64,000 nt of DNA from Agapanthus africanus (Eukaryota > Streptophyta > Magnoliopsida > Asparagales > Amaryllidaceae). Position numbers and translations under genes: made by a program. The notes beneath the pieces are model-generated. The model searched no databases, was not told the origin of the DNA, and saw nothing but the letters and a program-made list of their open reading frames with translations. Position 1 is the stretch's first letter, and each line of letters opens with the position of its first letter. This document shows positions 1-11,278 of this stretch, piece by piece. The DNA lies in contig CM057346.1 of NCBI GenBank assembly GCA_030015575.1, forward strand, positions 114,123,899 to 114,187,898. Reading direction: 5' to 3'.

Positions 1-1684
1 TCCTTTGACGACACTCGATGGTAGCGTAGAAAGTTCCTAGCCAATCCATACCCAGAACTATATCGAAGATCGGTATGTCCAGCACCTTGAAGTCAGCATA
101 GAATTCTCTTCTTAAGACGACTACTGGACACAGGTCGTATCCCATTGTTTCCTTTAGAACGCCGTTCCCTGAACTGACATTCCAGCTGGATACGAGTGGT
201 GTGACTGGAATCGCATGAGTTCGGACGAACCGTTGCGACATAAAGCAATGAGATGCTACAGTATCGAAAAGTGCTAGTGCAGGATGTGGGGCTACTAAGA
301 TCATACCTAAGTTATGTGGGATATGTTTTAGGTATAGGAAAAGATATATGGATGTAAATAAGTATTGAATAGATTTGAAAGATGGGAAGTTACCGGTGAT
401 GACTTAGCCAGTGGCTTCAGCTTCTTCCACAGTCATTGTGAAAGCATGTCGCCTCGGTACATTCCTCCTTGCTGGAGGAGCATTCCTCTGTTCGTTCCTC
501 TGTCCTTGAGGTAGGTTCCTTTGTGCTTGCTGGAACTGACGAGGAGAAGGTGCAGTAGGTTCACGAGGAGGTGGAGCAGGGAGAGCAAGACATGGTGTAG
601 GTGCTTGGATAGCTGGCTGCTGCGGATAGGTGATTGTTGGTCTCGGTGCAGAGTTCAGATTGAGTCGACGAGTACAAGACCCAATATCATGTGTGGATGA
701 GACACGGACTAAGCAGAGGTGATTAGCACATCTGCAATCCTTCTCCATGTGTCCATACTTCCTGCAGTAGGTGCAAAAGTCTGGACTGGGCCGGTTAAAA
801 GGTACTTCCGGTCTCCTGGGTACAAAAGGTGGCGTGGAAGAGGCTCCTCCTACTATCTGAGTAGCAGGCGCTTCATACCGGCAGATTTAGGTATGCCCTT
901 CTTGTTCACTACTACCTCATATCGACGGGCAGCTCTCAGAGCCAAATCGTGGGTTAGAAAATCCCCTGTAGGTAGAGCAGCTTAGATCTCCGGATCCAAC
1001 CCCAGCTGAAATCGTCTGGCCTTGATCTCAGCAGTCGGTATGAAATGGGCCGCAAACCTGTTACGGTCTTGTATTAGCTGTATAGTATGTGAAATTATAA
1101 AAATCGAATATTAAGACATATCTTACCTGCTCAACATGGCGAACTCGGCATCATACTCATCCACTGATTTTCTCTACATAGAGCCTTGTTGTAGGTGGAT
1201 GGATTGCTACCACATGTCGAATCAGGCAGTCTCCGGAAAATACTACGCATCGAACATGTTGCGAAATTTCTTCCATTCGATTGGCTGGGCAAGACAGCTT
1301 TCTTTCGCCTTCCACCATACTCGGGCGTTATTAGTAAGTTGTAGCTTTGCAACCCTTACCCAAGCAATGTCTAGCACTTGTGCTGCTGCCAGATCGTCTT
1401 CAATTGATTGAGCCCATTCTTCAGCTTCCAAAGGGCTCCCTTTTTCCAGAAAATTGCTTCGTATGCAGTGTCTAGAATTGCTTCACTCCCAGTGCTTCCG
1501 CTTCTGGACGGTTCATTGGCAGGGCAGTCTGTTGCTGCTGTCATTTCAGGAGACTCTTAATTTACTCAAGCAGTACCGTCTGCTCATTGATCGGAGCTAC
1601 AACGGTAGGCGTAAGTGGAAGAGGTGATAGTGTGGTGTTGCCGATCATGTTGATGCTAGTATTGTTCGGGGAACCCATAACCAT
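1..1684 (-). pseudogene. Ty3/gypsy gag-protease remnant
   Basis: Reading the minus strand from about 1684, a gag start (M-V-M-G-S-P-N-N) is followed by a retrotransposon gag core near 1240-1440 containing the stretch RVWWKAKESCLAQPIEW. A CCHC zinc knuckle (CTYCRKYGHMEKDC) lies near 731-775 and a proline/glutamine-rich linker follows at 404-748. The retroviral-type aspartic protease lies at 1-310 and ends in the family motif IVLGMDWLG. The active-site triad appears as DTV rather than DTG, so the protease is probably dead. Several stops and frame changes break the frame (for example near 404 and 985-1130). Two stretches with GT...AG ends interrupt the frame at 307-393 and 1078-1126. Reverse transcriptase and integrase would lie left of the window. 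Gag would form the virus-like particle and protease would cut it. Confident about gypsy, not about lineage. Confidence 0.85.
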
Positions 1685-3290
1685 GAAAGAAAAATAGGGT
1701 TTGGTTAGATTCAAGGAATATGAAATATAAAGAATGTTTAGTTGCTAAGACTTATAATTCTTTTGTTATATTGCTTAGGTTTCCTTGCAGAACTGACCCT
1801 CTCTATTAACTAGGGTCCTTATTGTAAATTAATATAACTTGAGGGGTTTTTTTGAAAAATCGTTTTGATATATTTTCAAAATAAATCTCAGGTATTTATT
1901 TATCATCTTTAGGGTTTTCATAGATGTAATTTTTATAAGATGAGATATTCTAGTGAATATAAACCTAAATTGAATAGTATATGTTATTTTCATGTAAATT
2001 GACTTTTATTGATTTGTGATGGTAGATTCATGAAATTTGGGATACCTTTGTTTAGAAAATATGGATATTTTTATGTATATTTAAATAGATAGGTTGATAA
2101 TATTATATATAATTATTATTTAATAAATTTATTTATTCAATAGAAATCACATTTTCTTAAAAATTGTAATATAAATTCCATCGAGATCGTATGTTCCGTG
2201 AGAAGGTCTGCATCTCGACCTACTAGTCCGATGGATGTGCAATAACCTGCACCAACCAAATCGGATCCCCCAAAATGGGTTGTAAGGACATAATTGTATG
2301 GAATTTGATTAGAACAATTAAAATAACCACGGTTTTGATAGTTTATAGTATTTCGCTGTAAATTCTCCTTAGCCACAAAAATATCGTTTTCAAGCCATCG
2401 TGTTATGTCATGATGAGTGTTGTAATGAGATAGGTCATTACCTCGTGAGTTTTCTAAAGTTAATTTGAGCAATATGATGAATTAATGCCGCAGGTAAATT
2501 TTGTAGTATTTAAACGAAAAAGTGAAATAAAAGTTGTATAACATTGTACTTTGAATTGAAACTTGTTCTAAATGTTGTTTATGGTTGCTAAACAAGATAT
2601 AAAGAGATGGTTGATTTGTTGTCAAGAAAAGTTGTGTTTTTAATGAAATAAGAATCAGAAATCGTAATAACGCCGCTTCCGATGAGTTTTTAATAAGAGA
2701 TTGTTTTAGAATAGAAGGGAGGAGAGGAAAGGGAACTTACGGGTTTGGAGAAGAGAGAAGAAATATAGGAACAAGTTGTGAACTTCATGGAGTCGTGGTG
2801 TCGCCGATTTATCCCGAATTATGGCTGGAACTTGACCTTGGGCTAACTCCACTTGTATAACTTTTTGGACTTGGAAAACTTTGAAAGTTTTGATAATGGA
2901 TTTCAGAATAGAGAGGGATAGGGTGTGGGATGGTATTTATAGGATAGAATGAGGGTTTAGGGTATTAAAAATGAGAATTAAAATGCATTAATATTTGTTT
3001 TTAAAGCTCATTTTTATTCTCTATTAATGTGCAGGAAAATCAAACAGAAGAGGATTAGTGGGGGGAGGCCAATGGGTGTTGGGGCAAAATTTGAGAGCAT
3101 TTGGGACGGGGCGCCCGGCGGCACCGGCCTAATATGGGATCTTGCCAGTCGTATGGGTTGGGGCGGGCCTTGGATTGAAGCTACGTGTCATGTTCATTAC
3201 ATATAACATTTTCCACATGTTTGATTTTAGTGACTTTCCATTTTTACGTGTATTGCACGTGTAAACTTTTGGGCTTCCAAAAATTTTAAA
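1685..3290 (-). mobile_element. probable LTR and 5' leader of the gypsy element at 1-1684
   Basis: This AT-rich stretch has no convincing coding content. It lies directly upstream of the gypsy gag on the same strand. A TATAAATA box on the minus strand at 2934-2941 and a GC-rich patch at about 3105-3135 upstream of it fit a U3 promoter followed by transcribed R/U5. I could not place the LTR ends or a primer-binding site, so the boundaries are guesses. A 111-residue open frame at 2137-2472 matches no family I know. Confidence 0.4.
2934..2941 (-). promoter_or_regulatory. TATA box, gypsy LTR candidate
   Basis: Minus-strand TATAAATA in the context CCTATAAATACC, about 1.25 kb upstream of the gag start. 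The same CCTATAAATA context is the TATA box in the LTRs of element L at 31346 and 34473. It fits an RNA polymerase II start for the gypsy transcript. Confidence 0.5.
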
Positions 3291-3314
3291 AGAAAAATCA
3301 GCAAAAATAATATG

Positions 3315-3385
3315 TGGCCGAGAGGATTCAAACACAGGGACTACGTCACAATAGTGCAAGGCTTTACCAATGAGCTACAAGTTAT
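3315..3385 (-). repeat. tRNA-derived sequence, SINE-head-like
   Basis: On the minus strand a good RNA polymerase III A box (TAGCTCATTGG, 3367-3377) is followed 44 nt later, start to start, by a B box (GTTTGAATCC, 3324-3333). That is the spacing of a real tRNA. The arms do not fold into a complete tRNA, so this looks like the head of a tRNA-derived SINE or a decayed tRNA. The downstream flank (about 3180-3310) is AT-rich but I cannot define a 3' tail or target duplications. Confidence 0.5.
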
Positions 3386-4586
3386 TTCTTGCTGTTCTGA
3401 AACAATTCAAATACTTATAGTATACACAGGGTTGCAAATATTCCATTTAGTACTTTAATTTTAAACAAATATTTGTATATTATAAACAGAGTCGTTTCAG
3501 GAAAACTAGTCGGGATCATTCATACCTTATAAGTTCGCTAATCGTTCTGTCCGGTGGGTGTTGGTACTCAGAGGGAGGTTCCCCATGCTTTTTCAAGGAC
3601 CTAATTAAAATAAAGATCGTTTCCGTAGAGGCGTAGCCCCGTTAACACTTTTCTAGGCACCTAACAGGTTAGCAAATTTATAGGCGAAAATTATTTCCCA
3701 AGAGTAATGCTACTCATCAGTGGGATCGGGACCCAACTATTATCGTGTGATAACCTTGATGGAAGCCATTCTAGTTACCACACTCCAGAAGGTATGCAAA
3801 CACCACTAAGTCTCCTGTATATTTGAAACTCTCGATATGATTTTTACTCCTAACTGTTTATGACCTTGACTAGGTCAACAAACTATAAACCGCTATTCAA
3901 GTTCAACCCGTCATTTTCTTGATTGCATTAAACCCACCGGCACGTGCCCTTGACAAGGTCAAAAAGATCGCACGACTGTCCTAACCAATCGCATTACAAT
4001 GCACAGAATAGCACCATTTGGTACTATACACTATGCCTTAACTAGTTCAACAAACGCAGCACGAATACTAAATACTACTAATCCGAAATGACGGAGGGCT
4101 ACGGCTGTTTTTTGGCGAAAAACCTTTAACTTAATGAACTTGATATCGTTGAAAGAACTGAGCAGTTTTGAAAAGGAGTGGTTTAGGCTCCGCTTTTGAA
4201 AACTAGTGGTTTTGAAGAAAATCGAGTAATCTATAGTAACAAAAACTTTTGCTCAAGAAGTCACTCCCCGTGAAGGGATCTAGGCTCTTGCCCCCTTGAA
4301 TGAGGTGAAGAATATTCATGACCGGATACCTCTATGCAAAGAAAAAGAATAAGGCTATTGTTTTTAGAAATTTGTCCCAACAACATCTTTCAGGTTTATT
4401 TTCCTTGCATTAATCAAAATTAACGCGGTCTTATTAATTAATTCTTATCACACTAAAAAAGAACGAAAATACAATGTACGTATATGCCATCCGCATTCGC
4501 CATGGGCCCCCGTCATGCACCGTTAGGTTACTTAACTAACGGCAGAGCGGGGGCAGGGCTAGCGCGAATATATACAATATCTATTA

Positions 4587-4606
4587 GTGTGTGTGTGTGT
4601 GTGTGT
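4587..4606. repeat. (GT)n microsatellite
   Basis: Ten uninterrupted GT dinucleotides inside the leader of element F. Confidence 0.9.
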
Positions 4607-5260
4607 ATAACCATTCGTCCCAGGCATGATATAAGAAACATCACATGAAAGTGATAAGAAAAATGGAATAGCGAATAATCTAAGATCCCCGGGTTTCATT
4701 TGAGCCGCAAATGAAAATTGACGTTCCCCAGTCGTGTAGATAGCCTGTATAATATAAAACCAAGACCCCTACGAGCACGGTAAGTTACCCGCCAATCCCG
4801 AAAATGAGGCAAGCCCAATCGACAAAGTGAATGGGCCATCCATGACTTTACAGAATCCGGTAACTTGAGCACCCCTCCGTGGGTAATCCTATACCCCTTA
4901 TGAGTGTGGAGAATAGCCCGCCAATTCTAGAGTAAGGCCCCACATCTCAACACCATGAGATGGAGGCTTGTTGCCCTCTAGAACTCGGCTACTCAAGCAC
5001 TCCGTCGCGGAGTAATCCTAGTATAGAAAAAAATATATATATACAATGGTGACATCGTCCTCAACCCGGCCTTGCCCCAATAAAAGAATATACAAACTGG
5101 TAAAAATGGCAGTCCATAAGTCGGACGCTTGCCCCGCAATAATAAATATACAAATGAATCAAAAATGTATAACAAACATTTCACAAAAGTCTATCCATCA
5201 CGACAATCCATCTAAAACATCACAGAGATAAATATCGCAGCAACCAGATGCATGTAACCC

Positions 5261-5288
5261 CTTCTAATCGACGTATAGCGATTAGAAG
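5261..5288 (-). promoter_or_regulatory. leader hairpin of F with conserved loop
   Basis: Perfect 10-bp stem (arms CTTCTAATCG and CGATTAGAAG) around an 8-nt loop, CTATACGT in element sense. The homologous site in A (14806-14825), D (26482-26501) and E (56903-56922) has a different 6-bp stem (TCGTTG with CAACGA) around nearly the same loop. A stem that changes in sequence while staying paired suggests selection on structure. Confidence 0.7.
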
Positions 5289-5822
5289 ACGTTCAAAACA
5301 AATATATGCATCACATAACCAAGTAACGAAGGCTACGACAATAAAATTCCATGCACAAATAGAAAACAAAAACAAGTTTTCCTAAACCTCGGAAAACAAT
5401 TCACTAAGTCCCAAAATTTCATCGTTTAAAGATAATCTTGGAGTCGAAATGAATTCGAAACTTGCCCGAACCTTCGCGATAGAGAATTACCCAAAATTAA
5501 CTATCGCCTAGGGGTACCCACCCCTTAGGACCACCATAAGGGAGGGCAGACCCGAGACTACTCTTTTGGGGTAGTCTCGGGTCCCCACCCCTAAGGCCAC
5601 CTTGTGGTGGTCTTGGGGGTGGGCACGACCTTCGTCCCCCCAGGACGACCCCAGGGGTACCCACGCAACTCCCCATGGCTTCTCGGTCCAAACCGTGAGT
5701 TTACGAGGAGTGAAAATATCTAGAAACTTGAATTTTTGGGATTATTTTCGTCGACAGTTTTTGCGCGACAAAAACAAAGGAATTAAAGCATCGTAACAAG
5801 CTAGTTAAGGCTTATGGAGTGA

Positions 5823-5833
5823 CTCTGATACCA
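5823..5833 (-). other. primer-binding site of element F (initiator tRNA-Met)
   Basis: Minus strand TGGTATCAGAG, complementary to the 3' end of plant initiator tRNA-Met, directly next to a TG...ACA LTR end that starts at 5834. Confidence 0.8.
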
Positions 5834-6310
5834 TGTTGGGTCAATCGGCACAGCGGAAGCTCGTTGTGGCACCCAAAGGTCCCTTAGTAGCCACTTTTTA
5901 CATTGTCTCCTAATTAGTCTGAAATATTGCACATTTGAATATTTATTTCCCCACTATTGTTAAGTTCTAAAAGGTGTTTATTGTAATTATAGAATATATG
6001 ATGGTTTATTTGTAAAAAGTTTATTATCATGTGTTTTTACATTATAATTAACATAATGAGGGAAAATACACGCATATAATATTTATATAAAATATTAATA
6101 ATTAAAATATGCATATCATATCAAATATTTCTAATCAATATTCTTAACATATAATATCATATAAAATGGTTAGGATAATATCTCAAAAATACCAAATATT
6201 ACGAACACCATGACTTGAGATATTATGCAGATATTAGATCAGGACCGGAATCCAAGAGATCCGAGATGTCGGAATCAAATCTGCCGAAATATGGAAGCAA
6301 ATCGTAAGAT
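5834..6310 (-). mobile_element. element F 5' LTR, U5-side part
   Basis: The LTR end abuts the primer-binding site and reads TGTTGGGTCAATCGG on the plus strand, that is ...CCCAACA in element sense. The other LTR end is not visible. Somewhere before about 6400 the sequence passes into a plus-strand LTR of a different family, so the right boundary is arbitrary. Confidence 0.4.
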
Positions 6311-7217
6311 TTAGCAACGGTAGAGATTCAGTGTATTATTTTCAGAATCCAAACATCTAAGAGATCTCGAAATATTAACAGAAGAGAGTATAAAAAATCC
6401 CAGATGATGATCCCACCAAAGCGCCGCGGTTGGGCGGCCAAAGAGCATGATTCGCGGCTGATCCGCGGCATATCTAGAGCCGTAGGATTTCAAATTTTGT
6501 GGTTTGGATTCTATCTGCATATCCTCAAATATGGAATCTAGGGTTTCTAGTTTCTTTGACTATGGATAGGATCGAGATCTTCACATCTAAAAAATCATCA
6601 AACCGAAGAGATCAAGAGGTTCAAAGCGATCTACGTATCCAGGTGATCATCAGCTAGTCATCTACCTCCAGCAAGAGAGAAAGCGAGAGCAAAAACTAAG
6701 GTTCTTTATAATCTACTTTTAAAAAGAGAGTTGTATGAAATAGTTGATTAATAAAGGTAGTATTTTTATTATTCTTTTTGCAATTACTTTCCGCACATAC
6801 TTTCCGCATCTTAATCATGCTTTCATTCTTCTTCATCCTTTCTTCTAAATCTCAAACCATGAGCGAGTAATTCCTAGCTTGTTAGGGTTCGTAGGCTAGG
6901 GTAGATCAATGGATGATAAAATTATTTAAGCTCTTTTATATATATAAAAGTGTGTAAACTTTAGCAAAACAAATGTTAACATCCTTATCGGGTGCGCTAC
7001 CAATTTATTGCTAGTCTAGACCGTGATTTGAGATTGGTTTAACACTTATTTTGATAAGAGCTAGACATGAATAGAGATCAATGTAAGGACAAGGTTAAGA
7101 GTGGGGAAACCCCAGTTTCTTCAAAAAGAACCCTCATCTACATTCATAACTATCGATCTAGTTTTAAACTATTAAAAGATAAAAAATATTCATTTTTAAT
7201 CATTCATCCATTGCTAC
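6311..7217 (+). mobile_element. LTR C, left part (gypsy/LARD-like)
   Basis: The stretch with GAGCGAGTAATTCC and CTTGTTAGGGTTCG near 6860-6900 parallels the R/U5 part of element L (GTGTGAGTAGTTC, CTTGTTAGGGTAGG near 31730). The LTR is interrupted by element B at 7218 and resumes at 39412, where the L-like end block CCCTGC-GACGACCC-TACTC is found. A CCGCGG palindrome like that of L lies at 6417-6475. No coding sequence is seen. Its start is not defined. Confidence 0.55.
6417..6475. promoter_or_regulatory. CCGCGG palindrome, copy in LTR C
   Basis: A decayed copy of the GC-rich dyad seen in elements L, E, D and A: CCGCGG on both outer flanks with the core AGCATG between. Surrounding DNA is AT-rich, so the GC block stands out. 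Confidence 0.6.
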
Positions 7218-7219
7218 TA

Positions 7220-7427
7220 TTAGTTATATGTATGCCCTAGAGGCCATTACTATACATGAGATGTATATTGTAGTGGATGCTTGGACATATGTAGGGAGGA
7301 CTTTCTTGCTTAATCAGATAGCACACTATCATGTTGAGCAAGAAATTCCTCCCTATATATGTCCAAGCATCCACTACAATATACATCTCATGTATAGTAA
7401 TGGCCTCTAGGGCATACATATAACTAA
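7220..7427. repeat. 91-bp-arm inverted repeat of LTR ends (long hairpin)
   Basis: Positions 7220-7310 and 7337-7427 are reverse complements over 91 bp with two mismatches I can find, separated by 26 nt that contain a further small palindrome (GATAG, CACA, CTATC). Each arm is the first part of the copia LTR. A transcript through the site would fold into one long double-stranded RNA. The same open frame beginning MYALEAITIHEMY reads from both strands only because of this symmetry; it is not a gene. Confidence 0.95.
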
Positions 7428-7429
7428 CA

Positions 7430-7444
7430 ATCTCCCACTTGCAC
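7430..7444 (-). other. polypurine tract of B
   Basis: Minus strand GTGCAAGTGGGAGAT directly beside the LTR start. This is the plus-strand DNA primer site, identical in A, D and E. Confidence 0.85.
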
Positions 7445-10395
7445 TAGGGCCATCTGATAACAATGGTTGTAGTATCTCATACTCAACCATCCCATAATAG
7501 TCTCTTTCTGGGAAAAAGCCTTTGTGAGTGGATCCGCCGTATTGTCCTCTGAGTCTACTCTTCTGACCTCGATCCTCTGGAGATCAACCATCTCCATGAT
7601 CAGGTGACACTGCCTTAGAATATGTCTGGATCACTGATGGGACGGGCGTTCCTAGGCATAGGCCACAACTCTATTATCACACAATGGTAGGAACGAAGTT
7701 CATCTCATGAACTAATATACACCCAGACTGCCTCTTTGGTAGTATCTTTGGTAGAGATGTATCCAGCCTTTATCGTCTAGTATGCCACGGTATCTTCTTG
7801 GAACTCTTACAACATACCGTCCCTTTACTGAGGGTAAAGACAATGCATGTGACTGACATTCAGTCGTCTTTATCACCGTGGAACCCTTCCAGTGATTCTC
7901 CCCAGGATCAATTGATACCATCTCACTACAGCTAGTGAGTATCCTAACATCCAATTAGATCTATCTCATAGATCCAAAAACCCAGGATTTAGTAGGTATC
8001 ACTTTGATCCTATGTGGAGAATCATTATGATAAGCGGAGATTGACCGAGCGTAGCATAGGAAACTCCTTTCCTATCAAGAGTATGTCATCCACGTACTCT
8101 ACGAGGATCACCACAATACTCCCTACTAACTTTTTGTCTATACAAGGTTCATCTACCATTTTGATGATGTCAAACTCTTTGACTAACTCATCAAAACAGA
8201 TATTCCAACTCCGCGATGCTTGCTTTATCATATAGAACATCTTGCACACGTTTCCGCTGCTCCCACTATCTACGAAGCCGTCTGGCTGTGTACTTATAGA
8301 CGCTCTCTTCCAAATCATCATTTAGATAAGTAGTCATGACACCCAACCGCCAGATATCGTAGTCATGGTATGTAGCCGTGGCAAGTAGGATTTGGATGGA
8401 CTTAAGCATAGCTAGTTAGAAAAGGTTTCATCATAATCCATACCTGGTCAAATGATGCAAACCTGTAACAAGTCTAGCTTTGAAAGTCTCAACTTTTCCA
8501 TGTACACCAAGTAATCTTCTCAAGATATACTTGCTCCTGATGGGGATTTAACCCTTCAGAAAAGGCAACCAAAATCCATACTTTGTTGGTATATAAGGAT
8601 TCCATCTCAGATCGTTAAGCATCCAGCCATTCTTACAGAGTCCCACTCCTGATGGCCTGCTCGAAACTAGTTGGGTCATCATCTCATGATGCATTCCTCG
8701 CTCTCACTGTCATAGAGAAACTGAAGTATCTTTCAGGTGGGTGAGGAACCCTACTAGATCGGCGGAGAGGCTAAGGATCGTTGGAAACTATTGAATCCTT
8801 TTGTTCTACCAAATCATCAACTATAGTTTGTATGGCTGGAACTCCTTCCAGTTCTACCTCATGACCATTAATTTATTCACAAGAAATTCCCTTTCACAAA
8901 GGTGGCATATTGAGAAACAAAACATCTTTTGTTCTTCGGTTAGGTAGAAGATATTCCCTTGCAATTGCTTGGGATATCCAACAAACTTCTACAGAACCGA
9001 CTTTGCCTCGAGCTTATCCGAATTTCGCTTTTAGACATAGGCCGGACAACCCCAAATCTTAACTAACTTAAGATATGGGCTCTTCCCTTTCCATATCTCA
9101 TATGAAGTGGTAGGCAACTGATTTGATCTGAACCCTATTCAATAGGTATGCAACTTCACAAGTGCATAACTCCCTAAAGGAAATAGGTAACTCGGTAGTA
9201 CTTATCATAGAGCACACCTTATCACATAGGGTGTGATTGCTCCGCCCCGATACACCGACGTGTTGTGGTGTATATGGAGGAGTAATGCTGAGAGAGAATC
9301 TCATTCTCCTTTAGAATAATCCAGGAATTCCGTGCTCAAGTATTCTCCTCCTTGATCACATCAAAGGACATAATACTTATACCCGTTTTGGTTCTCTACT
9401 TTCTAACTTATATTCTATGAATATCTCAAATGTTTCGGACTTGTGTTTCAACTGGAACATATGTCTGAATCTTGAGAGATCATCAGAGAATGTAATGAAG
9501 TACAAAGAACCGGTCTTGGTATGTGTAAACATGGGACATTCATACATCAGTATGTATCAATCCCAAGAGTTCACTAACTCTTTCTCTGCTTCCAATAAAC
9601 AGAGCTATGGTCATCTTATCTCTGTGACATGACCGGCAAGTTTCACAAGATGTAATTCAAACTAATTTAAATATGCATCTATATGTAACTTCAGCTAGTC
9701 GGGTCACATTGATATGACCTAGTCTACAATACCTCAAGAAGGATTCGTTCGTTTCTGAACTCTTCCTCTTGTGTGTGTTCTGTATACTAAGAACTGCAGT
9801 ACTGTAGTTTGATTTAGAACGTCAATGCTATTAGATAACGTGCCTGAACCGATCAACTCTTGATATAGGAAATGTTCAAAATATTATCCAACAATAAAAA
9901 ATTATATCCTTCTTTACGAATAAAGAGACTGATATGATGTTGTATATCAGGTTCGGTATCTAATAACATTCATTCAGAATCAATGTATTTTGGTAATACA
10001 GGGTGATAGTGACCAACAGACTTGGCTGCAACACTTGCACCGTTTTTTATCTCATGAAACTTATCACCCGTTCTCAGTTCTCTATCTATCTGCAGCCCAT
10101 GTAAGAAATTACATATGTGGGATCCTGATCCGGTATCATATACCCAGGACGTAAAGGATACTGAGAAACGGTTCTCTGTAATGAACATACTGGAAGAAGA
10201 TGCATCAGCATGCACTTTCTTCATTTGGGTGGTACGGGAATTTTGGTAATCCCCTATTTCCTGCTCTGTCTTATAAAATTTATAAGTTGGAGCGGGACCA
10301 ATGTTCCCCAGCTCAGTATAACAAGCGGGTTCGGTCAATTCATCCGTATTATTATCTTGATTAAGGCATGATATGGTCGCTACTTAGAGAGAGAG
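7445..10395 (-). pseudogene. copia pol of element B, decayed
   Basis: On the minus strand, protease-type sequence (DTGSGSHICN near 10100-10140), integrase (SERRN-like and TPPYTPQH near 9230-9290), and reverse transcriptase (EYVDDILLIGKEF near 8050-8110) occur in the normal pol order, broken by many frameshifts and stops. The linker between integrase and reverse transcriptase (about 8850-9000) is present, unlike in A and D. The start context reads ACCATATC, so the ATG seen in A and E is lost. It lies inside the inverted block of B. No gag is found. Confidence 0.85.
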
Positions 10396-11126
10396 AGAAG
10401 AAAACAATCTGCGTATGCTCTTGTAAGATTAGATTGGTTATTATTTTATCTAATCAGGATGGCTCCCACTGTTTTTATCAAATCTTCCTTCAAACCATAA
10501 AAGGAAAGACTAGCCGGGATTAATTACACCCTACAACTTCGCCAATCTTTCAGCCAGACCAGTGTCGGTACTTTGAGGGAGGTTCCCCGTACTTTCGCAT
10601 GGACCTAATTAAAGTAAACCTCGTTTTTCCAGAGGCGTAACCCCGTTGACACCTTTCTAGACACCTACTTGATCGGCTAATTGTAATGTGTAAAACTCTC
10701 CCAGGAGTAACAATTACTCGCAGTGGGTATCGGGATCCAACTATCTCATAGAAGGTATGCAATCTCATTGCAAATTTCAACACTTGAAATTCCCTATAAT
10801 TTTGCCCCAAGCATTCTATGACCTTGACGGAGGTCAACAAACTACTGGGTGCAAGTCAAGTTCAAACCGTCATTTCTTGATTGAATCAAACCCATCCGCA
10901 CGACCCTTGACGGAGGTCAACAAGGTCGTACGACTACCCTAATCCAATCTGCATCATATGCATAAGCAAATAAATACTAGTTAGCTATCGCACACTACGC
11001 CTTGATGGAGGTCAACAAACGTAGCACGAATACTAAGTAGGACTTATCTGAAATGACGGAGGGCTACGACAGATTTTTTCTGAAAACCTTTTGCGTAATG
11101 AACTTGATATCGTTGTAGAATCAAAT
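10396..11126 (-). mobile_element. B leader, pol-proximal part, inverted
   Basis: Contains the CTAGCCGGGATTAATTAC block at about 10510 and three micro-hairpin units at 10822-10841, 10905-10923 and 11000-11019. These carry the core TTGACGGAGGTCAA (third copy with one change), the variant specific to B. It ends at a sharp junction at 11126/11127, beyond which the leader runs in the other direction. The minus-strand polypyrimidine tract before pol ends in AAG here. Confidence 0.75.
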
Positions 11127-11278
11127 GTATGTAATATTCTTGTATTGGGGCACTTCCGGGATGAGGTTGAAATCACCATTTGTATATTATTTACTTTTCC
11201 GCTTTAGGTAGACCCAAGGAGGAGAGCACAAGTAACCGGGTTCTAGGGTCCAATGGGAGACCAACTCGAGTAGTCGAG
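11127..11278 (+). mobile_element. B mid-leader, left of the A insertion
   Basis: Matches plus-strand leader of A from about 14968 (TGTATGTAATATTC, then the ACAAGTAACCGGGTTCT block). It is cut by A at the duplicated TCGAG (11274-11278) and resumes at 36686. Confidence 0.8.

Larger units (their letters stand above)
3503..5822 (-). mobile_element. element F: non-coding leader of an old copia relative
   Basis: This is a diverged homologue of the leaders of elements A, D and E. It has the same order of landmarks on the minus strand: primer-binding site, hairpin with a CTATAYRT loop, CTAACGGTGCA-type block, GTGAAGGGATC block, three micro-hairpin units at 3864-3882, 3948-3965 and 4036-4054, and the TGAAATGACGGAGGGCTACG block. 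The pol region expected to follow at about 3500 is absent; AT-rich unrelated DNA follows instead. Short overlapping open frames here are not conserved between copies and I do not call them genes. Its value is as an outgroup for the structured leader. Confidence 0.75.

Noticed and set aside
1078..1126. GTAAGA...ATACAG stretch in the gypsy gag that looks like a perfect intron
   Set aside because: At 49 nt it is shorter than plant introns usually are; an insertion or microdeletion is more likely.
2137..2472. 111-residue minus-strand frame with protein-like composition
   Set aside because: No recognisable motif and it sits in the probable LTR/leader of the gypsy element.
7228..7419. Twin 60-residue open frames on both strands beginning MYALEAITIHEMY
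   Set aside because: They exist because the DNA is an inverted repeat of LTR ends; the same frame recurs in intact LTRs (for example 29862-30047, minus) that are non-coding.
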